A stretch of DNA of 64,000 nt, taken from NCBI GenBank assembly GCA_032622095.1, contig CP136064.1, forward strand, positions 128,265,605-128,329,604. Direction: 5' to 3'. Shown piece after piece: positions 61,601 through 63,891 of the stretch; within the stretch, counting starts at the first letter, position 1; each line of letters opens with the position of its first letter. The notes under the pieces are model-generated. The model was not told where the DNA came from. It searched no databases and was given only the letters and a program-made list of their open reading frames with translations. The position numbers and the translations under genes are program-made. Source of the DNA: Siphonodentalium dalli. Its lineage: Eukaryota; Mollusca; Scaphopoda; Gadilida; Siphonodentaliidae.

Positions 61601-63891
61601 CAATGTCTATTAAGTTGGTAATTACTATTAGTACTAATCTGTTTGTTAATTTTCCATTTGGTATTATGAGATCCCACCTGATAACCAGGTTGATTTGATC
61701 AAATTGCAATTATTCCTGTACTGTATTTGATTGAATGATAACAAACCTGAACTCGAACTATTTGAAGTTTTCACAGGTGAAAGCTAGATAAAGCCAAACA
61801 TACTTTACAGTCTGATTCCGACTGTTAAACTTAAATCTTTTTGTAAACTTAAATGTCTTATGTCAATATATATAAATATATAAATGTTTCGTATCTTGTT
61901 ATGATATGAATTGGGACCTCAATTGAAAAAAAAAAAATTAAATTTTTTTTTTTTTTTGGGCGCCTGGAGTTTGGGCGCCCAAACCTGGTAAACGGTATGA
62001 AAAACGGCCTGGATATGTCCCTGATACGGCATGTTTTTATGTGATCCAAGCTGATACATGCCCAGTTTTGGGGTTTGAGGGTGGTTATGTGGTGCAATCT
62101 ACATGTTTAATACATAATCTAAAGTTGGTACCCTGGAATGTTACACTATAGGGATCCGGCACTCAACGTGTTATCAAATCTGAATGTGAGTCACCCAGGG
62201 AACATCCACACCAAATATGAACCCATTCCTGATGAAACGACACTGTAATAAATACATTAGGCAGAATCTGGTCAATATATGTATCATATATTTTATCTAC
62301 CATTTCCTATGAAATTCCCTGATAAAATTGACGATAACATATTGGCGATAAAACATCTGTATCGTTACTGCATTTGCATTAATACAAGGTACGCATGAAG
62401 TCATTGACTGGTTCAAAATCATGCATAAACTGACATAAAATCAGAACAACATTCAAACATATATTCTTGCATACTATAAAAAAAAAATTCCTAGGTTTTA
62501 ACATCATTTGATACCTACCATCATGGGTATTATGACCAGTATAACATATCACAAAGAAACTGATATGTATTTGTTGAGTATTTATATACAACTTGGGGGT
62601 TGCCCTTCAAAGATGACAGGTGACAAACATATGATATGCAGGACAATCATGTGAAGAATTACTAAAGTATTCATGCCCCTTCAAGTAATTTTAAATAATT
62701 GTTTGTCACTGAGGTAAACAGCATGTATTGCATGACACTCTCCGCATATAGTTGCCATCAATATTTTAAGCAGATAATAAACGCTCTTTATTGCTAATTA
62801 TTAAGTCCCCTTTCAGTCATTTGAGGTAGACCCCGAAGCCATGACAAATAGTTTTCATGGCTGGCTCAACCGATTTTCGTGGCTGGTTAACTAGCTAAGC
62901 CGGCTCAGTCACGACGTTCGTGGCTGACGAAATATGGCGGCTCAGCCGGATGAGATGTTATCATTCAGCGTATTTTCGTTTCCGAAATGTTCCTAATCCC
63001 CTGTTACCGGTTATAGACGCCGTTTTTTTAAGCGTTTGTGGTGAACCCGTATAATTCCAGACCACACGTAATCTTTTGATGTTGGGCTTTTATGGCGAAA
63101 ATTCACAAAGGACTGGCATCGCCGCATGGATATACTATCTAATCGGTATAAGTAGTTACATTGGGACTTCTGTCGACTTCAGACTGCTATCACCACTGCC
63201 ATCTTGCGATATATGCATGCATCATTGAATGATGAACCCGATAGTAATGATATATAATATTTCAAACTATTTTCTATTCTTATGTGTATATCAGAGAAGG
63301 ATCCAGGGATGTTTTGATACCTGTTACAGGTTTGGGCGCCCAAACTATGGAGACCCAAATGTCCCCAAATTCCAAGTGGATAGTATTTATTCAAGTTGGA
63401 TTTTCCATATTTTCAAGGAATTTTTCTATAATTCAAACACATGTAATGCAAATCATCAACCTGCAGGTGGTATAGTCTATTATATAGAGCCTTTATTTGC
63501 ACAATCAAGTGTCCAATACTGAATTTTTTAACATCCAACTTTATATGGGTACATACATGTACTCAAATACAGAACAGGTGTCCCCAAAAAATCTCTGGAT
63601 CCATCCCTGGTGTATATATTGACAAATGCCAGTGATGTCTGAGACTGGGTGTTGTCGATATAAACAATTTATATTTTAACCCTTTCAATACCGAATGGAT
63701 GCGCCCATTCAGTTATATGAAAGCATGCATTGGGATAGTCTATTCCACATTAAGGGGCCAGGTGTTCTGATAATATAACAACAATGCCGTGTCCATGCGA
63801 GTATACCAATATTAGGCAATGCGGTTTAGTTCTTTGCGATTCACAGTACAGTTGTGCTTGACATATAAGCCCATGCACACGGCTCAGCCAT
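7516..63891 (-). CDS. Pgd: 6-phosphogluconate dehydrogenase, decarboxylating (14-exon gene model)
   Basis: Oxidative pentose phosphate pathway enzyme of the cytosol: oxidises and decarboxylates 6-phosphogluconate to ribulose 5-phosphate with NADP+. I joined 14 minus-strand segments by AG/GT borders and phase: 63891-63881, 46211-46136, 43604-43425, 41645-41580, 33881-33763, 33189-33123, 22769-22635, 22104-21979, 20464-20401, 19363-19233, 18015-17882, 14520-14421, 9402-9280 and 7635-7516. The total is 1452 bases (483 residues plus stop), the family's usual length. Visible in order: nucleotide-binding GLAVMGQN (11-18), [27 protein letters not shown], the catalytic block with K184, H187, N188 and E191, the signature IRDSAGQKGTGKW (254-266), R288, and the C-terminal R447 and H453 that close on substrate in the known structures. 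All residues expected for activity are present, so I read it as functional. Exons 2-14 are near certain; exon 1 is the weak part. Introns are large (up to 17.7 kb) and full of repeats. Confidence 0.93.
7692..8123. mobile_element. MITE with about 25-bp terminal inverted repeats
   Basis: 'tttaaaggtactcaatccga' at the left is repeated inverted as 'tcggattgagtatctttaaa' at the right. About 430 bp, no transposase. It lies in intron 13, 56 bp upstream of the exon 14 acceptor. The target duplication is unclear. Confidence 0.75.
8618..8642. other. Short perfect hairpin
   Basis: 'gttatgcaacg' and 'cgttgcataac' form a stem with a 1-2 base loop in intron 13. No role can be assigned. Confidence 0.6.
9024..9110 (+). 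repeat. Solo R1 head
   Basis: 'gaagtgtcggtgacactgta' then 'gctcaacttgg' matches the start of R1 elements, but no tandem units follow. Truncated copy in intron 13. Confidence 0.65.
9119..9237. mobile_element. piggyBac-like MITE, decayed copy with hairpin
   Basis: Begins TTAACACTTCGATGACGGG and contains the family hairpin 'gtgccagtgcattctc...gagaatgcattggcac'. It ends 43 bp beyond the exon 13 donor. Confidence 0.65.
9280..9402 (-). CDS. Pgd: Pgd exon 13 (residues 404-444)
   Basis: 123 bases, phase 0, between AATATTTTAG and GTAATA. It encodes [30 protein letters not shown] and ends PANLIQ, all typical of the family C-terminal domain. Confidence 0.96.
9576..9719. other. (G)17 and (C)16 runs 110 bp apart
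   Basis: A 17-base G run (9576-9592) is followed by a 16-base C run (9704-9719) on the same strand, so the two can pair. Other runs of 16 lie at 18548-18563, 21828-21843 (G) and 26995-27010 (C). Confidence 0.85.
10184..10520. mobile_element. Foldback element 1 with about 57-bp inverted ends
   Basis: 'gatatttttaaaaatataat' and on through 'tttaaagaaagcctgaacac' at the left is mirrored at 10463-10520. Its interior shares the 'gtccctgcg...cgcatgcgcag' arm with the right end of the neighbouring element. Confidence 0.8.
10517..11875. mobile_element. Foldback element 2 (1.36 kb)
   Basis: Ends are 'catatttccgctaaaggaag' and its inverse 'cttcctttagcggaaatatg', followed inward by 'ccgttcacactgaactatat'. 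About 155 bp of its right part (11690-11850) is the inverse of 10240-10395 in the adjacent element, including 'actgcgcatgcgtgactaat'. The two elements are therefore related and joined head to head. No target duplication found. Confidence 0.75.
10698..10907 (-). CDS. Unassigned open stretch inside foldback element 2
   Basis: 69 open codons between a TAG (10910-10908) and a TGA (10700-10698), without an obvious ATG. The middle reads protein-like: [19 protein letters not shown] and then [15 protein letters not shown]. The mix of charged and hydrophobic residues differs from the translated AT-rich noise around it. It could be a captured exon fragment or the remnant of an element gene. I do not recognise the family; no splice sites were established. 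Confidence 0.25.
   Translation of the reverse strand, partial: VRYQVCQANKSHLRSPRISKSAGFLELTDEEQRIARFARNSDLNGTTWDVASKNKGGRYMFGQYSTLII
11877..14177. other. Intron 12 sequence without recognisable feature
   Basis: AT-rich intron; short open frames only, a C run at about 13604-13611, and no repeats I could match elsewhere in the window. Confidence 0.5.
14178..14416. mobile_element. piggyBac-like MITE abutting the exon 12 splice donor
   Basis: TTAA at 14178-14181 and 14413-14416; inverted ends 'ccctttaagtgccagg' and 'cctggcactcaaaggg'. Inside is a long hairpin: 'ccaatgcattctcttatata' mirrored by 'tatataagagaatgcattgg'. Its right TTAA begins four bases after the end of Pgd exon 12. Confidence 0.9.
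14421..14520 (-). CDS. Pgd: Pgd exon 12 (end of S370 to Q403)
   Basis: 100 bases after TTATAACAG, ending CAG before GTATTT. It encodes [18 protein letters not shown] and [11 protein letters not shown]. The 5' splice site is unusual: only GTAT belongs to the host intron before the TTAA end of a piggyBac-like MITE, which supplies positions +5 onward. Confidence 0.95.
14614..15348. mobile_element. piggyBac-like non-autonomous element, 727 bp between TTAA sites
   Basis: TTAA (14614-14617 and 15345-15348) flank 'ccctttgaacccgagag' and 'gacgtcagggttcaaaggg'. 'gagaccggaataccggtcc' occurs twice near the left end, and a 'gggtctgtttct..cgcg' block with 'ttttgagaaa' occurs twice internally. No transposase frame. 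Confidence 0.85.
15349..17100. other. Intron 11 sequence without recognisable gene
   Basis: Two diverged copies of an about 170-bp stretch at 16085-16300 and 16370-16500 ('gagttaaactg..cgg.aaatctgctga', 'cagctgattcagcattt') suggest an old duplication. Nothing else recognised. Confidence 0.4.
17101..17520. repeat. Two copies of the 'gttcagataatta' dispersed repeat
   Basis: Both copies carry 'gaagaattcatattcattggtgggaaatgtt'-type sequence followed by a small hairpin of 'agataataagtt' and 'aacttattatct'. The same family recurs at 5.8, 45.5 and 48.8 kb. Confidence 0.6.
17661..17858. mobile_element. Tc1/mariner-like palindromic MITE, copy 1
   Basis: 198 bp from CAGTAATGCCC to GGGCATTACTG, flanked by TA on both sides, and almost completely self-complementary ('atatggcttgttgccattc' is mirrored). 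Lies in intron 11, 21 bp from the exon 11 donor. Copies 2 and 3 are at 46242 and 48603. Confidence 0.92.
17882..18015 (-). CDS. Pgd: Pgd exon 11 (residues 326-369 and part of S370)
   Basis: 134 bases after TTGTATTTTCAG, ending AG before GTTTGT. It encodes [17 protein letters not shown] near the start and [14 protein letters not shown] at the end, from the helical domain that forms the dimer interface. A mariner-like MITE starts 21 bp into the following intron. Confidence 0.96.
19233..19363 (-). CDS. Pgd: Pgd exon 10 (end of G282 to K325)
   Basis: 131 bases after CTTTTATTCAG, ending before GTACAG. It begins [11 protein letters not shown], with R288 the expected phosphate-binding arginine, runs through a variable stretch around 300-312, and ends FIEDIRK. 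Confidence 0.95.
19549..20012. mobile_element. Foldback element with about 95-bp arms
   Basis: Arms 19549-19645 and 19918-20012 mirror each other ('attgatacaaactatcatg' with 'catgatagtttgtatcaat'). The centre holds 'acgaacttccgacccttcta' then 'ggggtctttctcaag'. Confidence 0.75.
20401..20464 (-). CDS. Pgd: Pgd exon 9 (residues 261-281 and first base of G282)
   Basis: 64 bases after ATTATTACAG, ending in one base of G282 before [25 protein letters not shown] completes the signature started in exon 8; K261 is the substrate-phosphate lysine of the family. A 96-bp hairpin sits 39 bp upstream of the acceptor. Confidence 0.95.
20503..20598. other. Hairpin upstream of exon 9
   Basis: 'gttatgttgggatataag' is mirrored by 'cttataccccaacataac', with a second stem inside ('tcataa.cg' and 'gtttcataaaatc'). 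About 96 bp, 39 bp from the exon 9 acceptor; probably a small MITE. Confidence 0.7.
20700..21289. other. Intron 8 sequence without recognisable feature
   Basis: Unremarkable AT-rich sequence; no matched repeats or coding pattern. Confidence 0.45.
21290..21750. mobile_element. Cluster of three piggyBac-like hairpin MITE fragments
   Basis: TTAACCC-type starts at 21290 and 21493, and an end 'agctccaatcatagaagagttaa' at about 21737-21758. Each fragment carries the family hairpin with 'cattctcttatatatgcgag' and 'tatataagagaatgc'. They look like nested or broken copies of the element at 14178. Confidence 0.7.
21979..22104 (-). CDS. Pgd: Pgd exon 8 (residues 219-260)
   Basis: 126 bases, phase 0, between TTCTTTACAG and GTATAA. 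It encodes [16 protein letters not shown] and ends KIRDSAGQ, the first half of the family signature, which continues directly in exon 9. Confidence 0.96.
22635..22769 (-). CDS. Pgd: Pgd exon 7 (residues 174-218, catalytic K184/N188/E191)
   Basis: 135 bases, phase 0, between TTCTTTAAG and [23 protein letters not shown] holds the general base K184, then H187, N188 and the general acid E191. The stretch just before it reads VGPQGSG, where many homologues have an acidic residue in place of Q177. A palindromic MITE lies 44 bp upstream of the acceptor. Confidence 0.97.
22814..23152. mobile_element. Palindromic MITE, about 340 bp, upstream of exon 7
   Basis: 'ttaaagggggactgtacact' at the left mirrors 'agtgtacagaacacctttaa' at the right, and most of the length is self-complementary ('accatgttgtttgcatt' with 'aatgcaaacaacatggt'). 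Lies 44 bp upstream of the exon 7 acceptor in intron 6. No clear target duplication. Confidence 0.88.
23687..23930 (+). mobile_element. pogo/Tigger-like transposon left end
   Basis: TA followed by CAGTCAAAATTCGTTAAGTCGAACG, then repeated 'aagtcga' blocks. This is the general look of pogo/Tigger-type ends. The inverse end is at 32965. Whether the two belong to one insertion is unknown. Confidence 0.6.
24010..25680. repeat. R5 minisatellite element: diverged about 140-160-bp units with (CTGT)n
   Basis: (ctgt)n at 24036-24055 and 25236-25262. Between and after them run units with 'gccgattgccaccaaactta', 'atcatcaccatgatatgaag' and 'tctaatcgtgtggttt'. The opening block 'aagataatggt..gggttagaattttctaaa' occurs at both 24128 and 25340, so two tandem-unit elements lie in a row. 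Confidence 0.8.
26330..26960 (+). repeat. R4 minisatellite element, copy 1 (diverged)
   Basis: About four units with 'gttatggccctg', 'gacctcatttaaacaaat', 'agtcacc.agg' and 'caccaaatatgaaccattc'. Same family as 28376-29218. Confidence 0.75.
27090..27203. mobile_element. piggyBac-like hairpin MITE fragment
   Basis: Family hairpin 'gccagtgcattctcttttat...atataagagaatgcac' and right end 'gtcatgaaatggttaa' (TTAA 27200-27203). Confidence 0.65.
27645..28080. mobile_element. Foldback element with about 70-bp arms
   Basis: 'gtgtctgacatttgcacaat' and 'gagggtgaattta'-type sequence at 27652-27720 is mirrored at 27995-28070 ('aaattcaccctctgggaacc', 'attctgcaaatgccagacac'). No open frame of note. Confidence 0.7.
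28376..29218 (+). repeat. R4 minisatellite element, copy 2, with complete 3' end
   Basis: Five or six units of about 150 bp ('agttatggccctggttt', 'gacctcatttgaacaaatct', 'acaccaaatatgaaccaatt'). Then comes a (GACG)n microsatellite (29121-29170) and a terminal hairpin in which 'tagctccaccggagac' pairs with 'gtctcaggtgagcta'. This layout resembles non-autonomous Helitron-like (HINE/pearl) elements. Confidence 0.85.
29219..30998 (+). repeat. R3 minisatellite element, ten about 160-bp units
   Basis: 'gggccataactct' recurs about every 160 bp from 29347 to 30788. Each unit also has 'ccggttttcgaactcgtccg', 'ataccaaatttcaatcaaat', 'cggataacgtttgttgaagt' and 'tatcgcgctaacgagct'. Longer-range copies (29985-30300 and 30470-30780) show block duplication. 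It ends in a (GCCC/GTCC)n tract and the hairpin 'gtcgagtttt' / 'aaaactcgac'. Directly abuts the end of R4. Confidence 0.9.
31381..32145 (-). mobile_element. Mutator-like element, internally deleted copy (inverted relative to 39705)
   Basis: Starts TAGTCC and ends GGACTA. About 700 bp inside (31400-32100) is the inverse of 40160-40860, for example 'tcagttgacctcgcgaactg'. Most of the long terminal repeats is missing: 'ttctcaaagcacataccaat' joins interior directly to the tip. No matching target duplication. Confidence 0.8.
32231..32965 (+). mobile_element. pogo/Tigger-like right end with possible transposase tail
   Basis: Ends '...cgacttaacgaagtttaactg' followed by TA, the inverse of the end at 23687. 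An open frame at 32368-32607 (79 codons) has a charged N-terminal part, [19 protein letters not shown], and a [10 protein letters not shown] tail, loosely like the C-terminus of pogo-type transposases. No catalytic domain is seen. A 'ttaacctgggcaatgccggg' repeat end lies at 32231, shared with 54520. Confidence 0.4.
33123..33189 (-). CDS. Pgd: Pgd exon 6 (end of W151 to W173)
   Basis: 67 bases after ACATTCCAG, ending TGG before GTATGG. It encodes [19 protein letters not shown] and then CDW. The human enzyme, as I recall it, has one more residue in the variable AAK...EP loop, which offsets the extra residue at the N-terminus here. Confidence 0.94.
33502..33585. repeat. 14-15-bp tandem repeat
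   Basis: About six copies of 'ataccatacatatg' and variants in intron 5, with another 'ataccatacatatt' at 33698. Simple minisatellite. Confidence 0.85.
33763..33881 (-). CDS. Pgd: Pgd exon 5 (residues 112-150 and part of W151)
   Basis: 119 bases after CATTTTTCAG, ending TG before GTGAGT, so W151 is split. It carries [18 protein letters not shown] and then MPGG, whose SGG residues bind the substrate carboxyl and hydroxyls in the family. A 2-kb terminal-inverted-repeat element starts 89 bp upstream of the acceptor. Confidence 0.97.
33971..35962. mobile_element. 2-kb terminal-inverted-repeat element
   Basis: Left 'gggtctcacatgccccatga', 'gaactggttcgcattctg' and 'ttttggacacggtgcgcatt' is mirrored at 35890-35962 ('aatgcgcactgtgtccaaaa', 'gcgaaccagttctc', 'ggtgagaccc'). 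Arms are about 75-90 bp. No transposase frame inside, but a possible small spliced gene (34712-35065). Lies 89 bp upstream of the exon 5 acceptor. Confidence 0.8.
34712..35065 (+). CDS. Putative two-exon mini-gene inside the TIR element
   Basis: ATG at 34712 opens 52 codons with protein-like content ([17 protein letters not shown] at the start; a Phe/His/Cys/Trp-containing middle). At 34869 comes a good donor, GTAAGG. A strong acceptor (TTTATTTTTCAG) ends at 35042 and resumes phase for seven codons and TAG (35063-35065), giving 59 residues; unspliced, the frame is 55 residues. AATAAA follows at 35145-35150. I do not recognise the product. It is antisense to Pgd intron 4 and could be a captured gene piece or chance. 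Confidence 0.3.
36240..36690. other. Intron 4 sequence without recognisable feature
   Basis: No coding pattern or matched repeats seen between the TIR element and the R6 array. Confidence 0.4.
36700..37440 (+). repeat. R6 minisatellite element, copy 1
   Basis: About four units with 'aggaccataactctg', 'attggcaggcggaaccca', 'acttgacctgtatttt', 'cacataccaaatttcatacc' and 'agttatcatccggaaacgaa'. Ends with 'gaaaggacagatggacgaac' and a 'gtgggtatcctttcccccga' block shared with 38.9-39.4 kb. Confidence 0.8.
37452..37612. other. About 160-bp palindrome A
   Basis: 'gtagctgaataaagaattta' with 'tttttgcgagtatgtgcat' is mirrored by 'gcccacatacaagcaaaaat', 'aaattctctattcagctac'. Sister of the palindrome at 38434; both stems contain 'tttatttttgcgagtatg'-type sequence. 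Confidence 0.8.
38434..38590. other. About 155-bp palindrome B
   Basis: 'gtttgacgagatataaggtt', 'gagtatgattcagcaaatgg' mirrored by 'ccatttgctgaatcatacga', 'aacctagtatctcgtcaaac'. Same family as palindrome A about 1 kb away; 'tttatctgtatagtagagg' strings occur beside both. Confidence 0.85.
38735..38815. other. Short palindromic cluster 'ttttagcacgtgctaaaata'
   Basis: Perfect small palindrome around CACGTG, repeated with 'ttttagcatgtgctacaata' alongside, then 'aagccatggttta'. Non-coding. Confidence 0.6.
38860..39420 (+). repeat. R6 minisatellite element, copy 2
   Basis: Three units with 'ccgtaactctggtaaaaatt', 'tatgtgggtatactttcccc', 'agactgtgctatcaccaagc', 'acccgagttacaaggtgata' and 'ggacggacacaaaat'. 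Confidence 0.8.
39705..41049. mobile_element. Mutator-like TIR element with 9-bp target duplication
   Basis: About 90-bp terminal inverted repeats: left begins TAGTCCAAGTCTTCTCGTAC, right ends with its inverse. The repeats include 'accagctaagatattggtat' and 'gctggattttagtc'. The 9-bp direct repeat TAGCATGTC flanks it (39696-39704 and 41050-41058). Long TIRs with a 9-bp duplication are typical of Mutator-like elements; hAT elements give 8. Interior 1.1 kb has no transposase, so it is non-autonomous. Confidence 0.88.
41059..41579. other. Intron 4, exon-proximal part
   Basis: A 39-bp direct duplication, 'cacctgagaacatgtttacc' plus 'tcagagatatga', lies at 41235-41305. Otherwise unremarkable. Confidence 0.6.
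41580..41645 (-). CDS. Pgd: Pgd exon 4 (residues 90-111, [10 protein letters not shown])
   Basis: 66 bases, phase 0, between TATTTTCCAG and GTATGT. It encodes [18 protein letters not shown] and then TDSN; the DGGNS stretch is near invariant in the family and shapes the coenzyme and substrate site. Confidence 0.96.
42228..42972 (+). repeat. R1 element, copy with four units, 3' truncated
   Basis: Head 'gaaagtgtcaacgacactgt', 'agctcaacttgg', then four units of about 160 bp (42340-42972). No microsatellite or tail. Intron 3. Confidence 0.9.
43425..43604 (-). CDS. Pgd: Pgd exon 3 (residues 30-89)
   Basis: 180 bases, phase 0 at both ends, between CTTCCTCAG and GTAAGT. It encodes [11 protein letters not shown] at the start, where the NRT motif contacts the NADP 2'-phosphate in the known family, then KLKKPRR and LLVKAG near residues 68-79, and ends in AFIEQI. 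Strongly family-like throughout. Confidence 0.97.
44603..45417 (+). repeat. R1 element, complete copy
   Basis: Head 'gaaagtgtcaatgacactgt', 'agctcaacttaggtagggga', about four units, then a (CACA/GACA)n tract and the tail 'caatatagctcaaactttac', 'caaagtaagttgagctaa'. The head's TAGCTCAACTTA is the inverse of the tail's TAAGTTGAGCTA. Intron 2. Confidence 0.92.
45780..46082 (+). repeat. R8 single-unit element with microsatellite and 3' hairpin
   Basis: 'gagccataactctcttaac', then 'cattacaaatttggttccca', then 'gacagacggacagatggacg', ending in the hairpin 'atgtgtaccatac' / 'gtataggtacacat'. One unit of the architecture seen as arrays in R3, R4 and R6. Ends about 53 bp from the exon 2 donor. Confidence 0.75.
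46136..46211 (-). CDS. Pgd: Pgd exon 2 (residues 5-29, NADP-binding loop)
   Basis: 76 bases after TTTATTTCAG, ending before GTGAGT. It encodes [19 protein letters not shown] and then NDHGFT: the first beta strand and the GxAxxGxN dinucleotide-binding turn. A mariner-like MITE begins 30 bp upstream of the acceptor, and a minisatellite element ends about 53 bp beyond the donor. Confidence 0.96.
46242..46453. mobile_element. Tc1/mariner-like palindromic MITE, copy 2
   Basis: TA then CAGTAATGCCC; long self-complementary body as in copy 1; right tip decayed ('gggcattattcc'). Lies in intron 1, 30 bp from the exon 2 acceptor, so the branch point must lie in these 30 bases or within the MITE. Confidence 0.9.
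46454..48602. other. Intron 1 sequence without recognisable gene
   Basis: AT-rich; a (AAAT)n tract near 47955-47985. No coding pattern seen. Confidence 0.45.
48603..48803. mobile_element. Tc1/mariner-like palindromic MITE, copy 3
   Basis: 201 bp, CAGTAATGCCC...GGGCATTACTG, TA on both sides (48601-48602 and 48804-48805), near-perfect foldback. The best preserved copy. Confidence 0.93.
49420..49860 (+). repeat. R7-like minisatellite element
   Basis: Units with 'aagggg.ataactc.a', 'gtgagacagacatcagaatc' / 'gtctgacagacgtcataatc', 'caagtttcaaaaacattga' and 'gctcggacagaatta', ending in a C-rich run (about 49789-49801). Related in layout to 57.5-58.05 kb. Confidence 0.6.
49861..52650. other. Intron 1 sequence without recognisable feature
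   Basis: AT-rich; T run at 51167-51181. No repeat family or coding pattern recognised. Confidence 0.45.
52655..53622 (+). repeat. R1 element, old diverged copy
   Basis: Six or so units with 'aagatggctgc.' and 'ggatttagtcatgcaaagag' still visible, but the block 'gctcccatctagtggtcacc' differs from standard units. The last two units (53290-53620) are close to the standard form. Suggests an older subfamily. Confidence 0.8.
53664..53858 (-). CDS. Exon-like block, unassigned (Ser/Asn/Lys-rich)
   Basis: Opens after a good acceptor (TTTCCTCTCAG) and closes before GTAAAG: 195 bases, exactly 65 codons, phase 0 at both ends. The surrounding frame is open from an ATG at 53894 to a stop at 53604. It starts [17 protein letters not shown], continues with [10 protein letters not shown], and ends [11 protein letters not shown]. 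This looks like a disordered region of a real protein, but I do not recognise it. It lies in Pgd intron 1 on the same strand, next to an R1 array. No partner exons identified. Confidence 0.3.
54672..55528 (+). repeat. R1-type ends enclosing an R2 copy
   Basis: Head 'aaagtgtcaatgacactgca', 'gctcaag', and tail 'cggcaatagctctgct', 'tgttaagttgagctaaa' resemble R1 ends. The interior holds R2 (54990-55283) and an about 160-bp stretch with 'gtggcagccattttgggcat' and 'cattcccatctaggcagagt', a diverged R1 unit. Confidence 0.6.
54990..55283 (+). repeat. R2 repeat copy 2
   Basis: (TGTA)n at 54998-55018, then 'ctcaaatttggtatgtaggc', 'gggaacaatatgggtgggtc', 'gtgtccttgacc', 'atataggcatgtttcc', 'gtccagatgctgtatatcct', as in 5118-5462. 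Confidence 0.8.
55530..57519. other. Intron 1 sequence; diverged repeat fragments only
   Basis: 55950-56340 has faint R6-like phrases ('ccaaatttgaactagacatg', 'caagttatcaaatggacaat'). 56343-56520 is less AT-rich ('gactcgggccgaagacaaat') but shows no sustained frame. Confidence 0.4.
57520..58048 (+). repeat. R7 element with microsatellite and terminal hairpin
   Basis: Two units ('aagtcgaaaa.taagtcgaaa', 'taccaaaaattattgaaatc', 'ggttcata.ttgtt'), then (GACG/GACA)n at 57926-58000 and the hairpin 'tatacccccattttc' / 'gaaagtgggggtata'. Confidence 0.85.
58240..58592 (+). repeat. R4 element, left part, interrupted
   Basis: Two and a half R4 units ('gtgtccctgg', 'acccagtgagcccatttgga', 'aacatccacacaaaatatga'). 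The sequence breaks off at 'gacctcatt|ttaa' and resumes at 62175 with 'caaatctgaatgtgagtcac'. Confidence 0.85.
58797..60752 (+). repeat. R1 element, longest complete copy
   Basis: Head 'gaaagtgtcaatgacactgt', 'agctcaacttaggtagggga', eleven units of about 160 bp alternating the two unit types, then a short 'gacggacacatggacgcc' and the tail 'caatagctcaaacttacaaa', 'gtaagttgagctaa'. Lies wholly inside the piggyBac-like element. Confidence 0.93.
60753..62150. other. Interior of the piggyBac-like element, right part
   Basis: AT-rich, no sustained frame. Contains the 'gtttgggcgcccaaac' palindrome (61970-61985), also present at 63331-63346. Confidence 0.5.
62175..62227 (+). repeat. R4 element, right remainder
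   Basis: 'caaatctgaatgtgagtcac', 'ccagggaacatccacaccaa', 'atatgaacccattc' continues the unit broken at 58592. Confidence 0.85.
62228..63290. other. Intron 1 sequence near the gene start
   Basis: 62860-62960 has several GGCTGG/GGCTCAGCC-type palindromic strings and is less AT-rich. No coding pattern seen. Confidence 0.4.
63297..63612. mobile_element. Small inverted-repeat element with 'ggatccaggga' ends
   Basis: 'gaaggatccagggatgtttt' at the left is roughly mirrored by 'tctggatccatccctggtg' at the right, and 'gtgtcccc'-type strings occur on both sides. Contains the 'tttgggcgcccaaa' palindrome. No coding frame. Confidence 0.5.
63881..63891 (-). CDS. Pgd: Pgd candidate exon 1 (start codon, residues M-A-E and two bases of P4)
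   Basis: Exon 2 begins with the third base of a codon, so exon 1 must end two bases into a codon. Here ATG GCT GAG CC is followed by GTGTGC and joins to T-GGA-GAT-ATT, giving MAEPGDIAVIG, the expected kind of start for this enzyme. The ATG has A at -3 and G at +4, and lies beside GC-rich sequence. Against it: the GTGTGC donor is weak, the segment is only 11 bases, and a similar GGCTCAGCC string occurs at about 62940. RNA evidence would decide. Confidence 0.42.

Larger units (their letters stand above)
58597..62170. mobile_element. piggyBac-like element, 3.57 kb, inserted into R4
   Basis: Left flank TTAA (58593-58596) and right flank TTAT (62171-62174). Ends 'caagttgagtgccggctacg' and, inverted, 'cacgttgagtgccggatccc'. 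Removing it restores an ordinary R4 unit. Two internal copies of 'gataactcgtagtcggcacc' (60979 and 61180) are the inverse of the left subterminal sequence. No transposase frame found; it carries a nested R1 copy. Confidence 0.75.
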
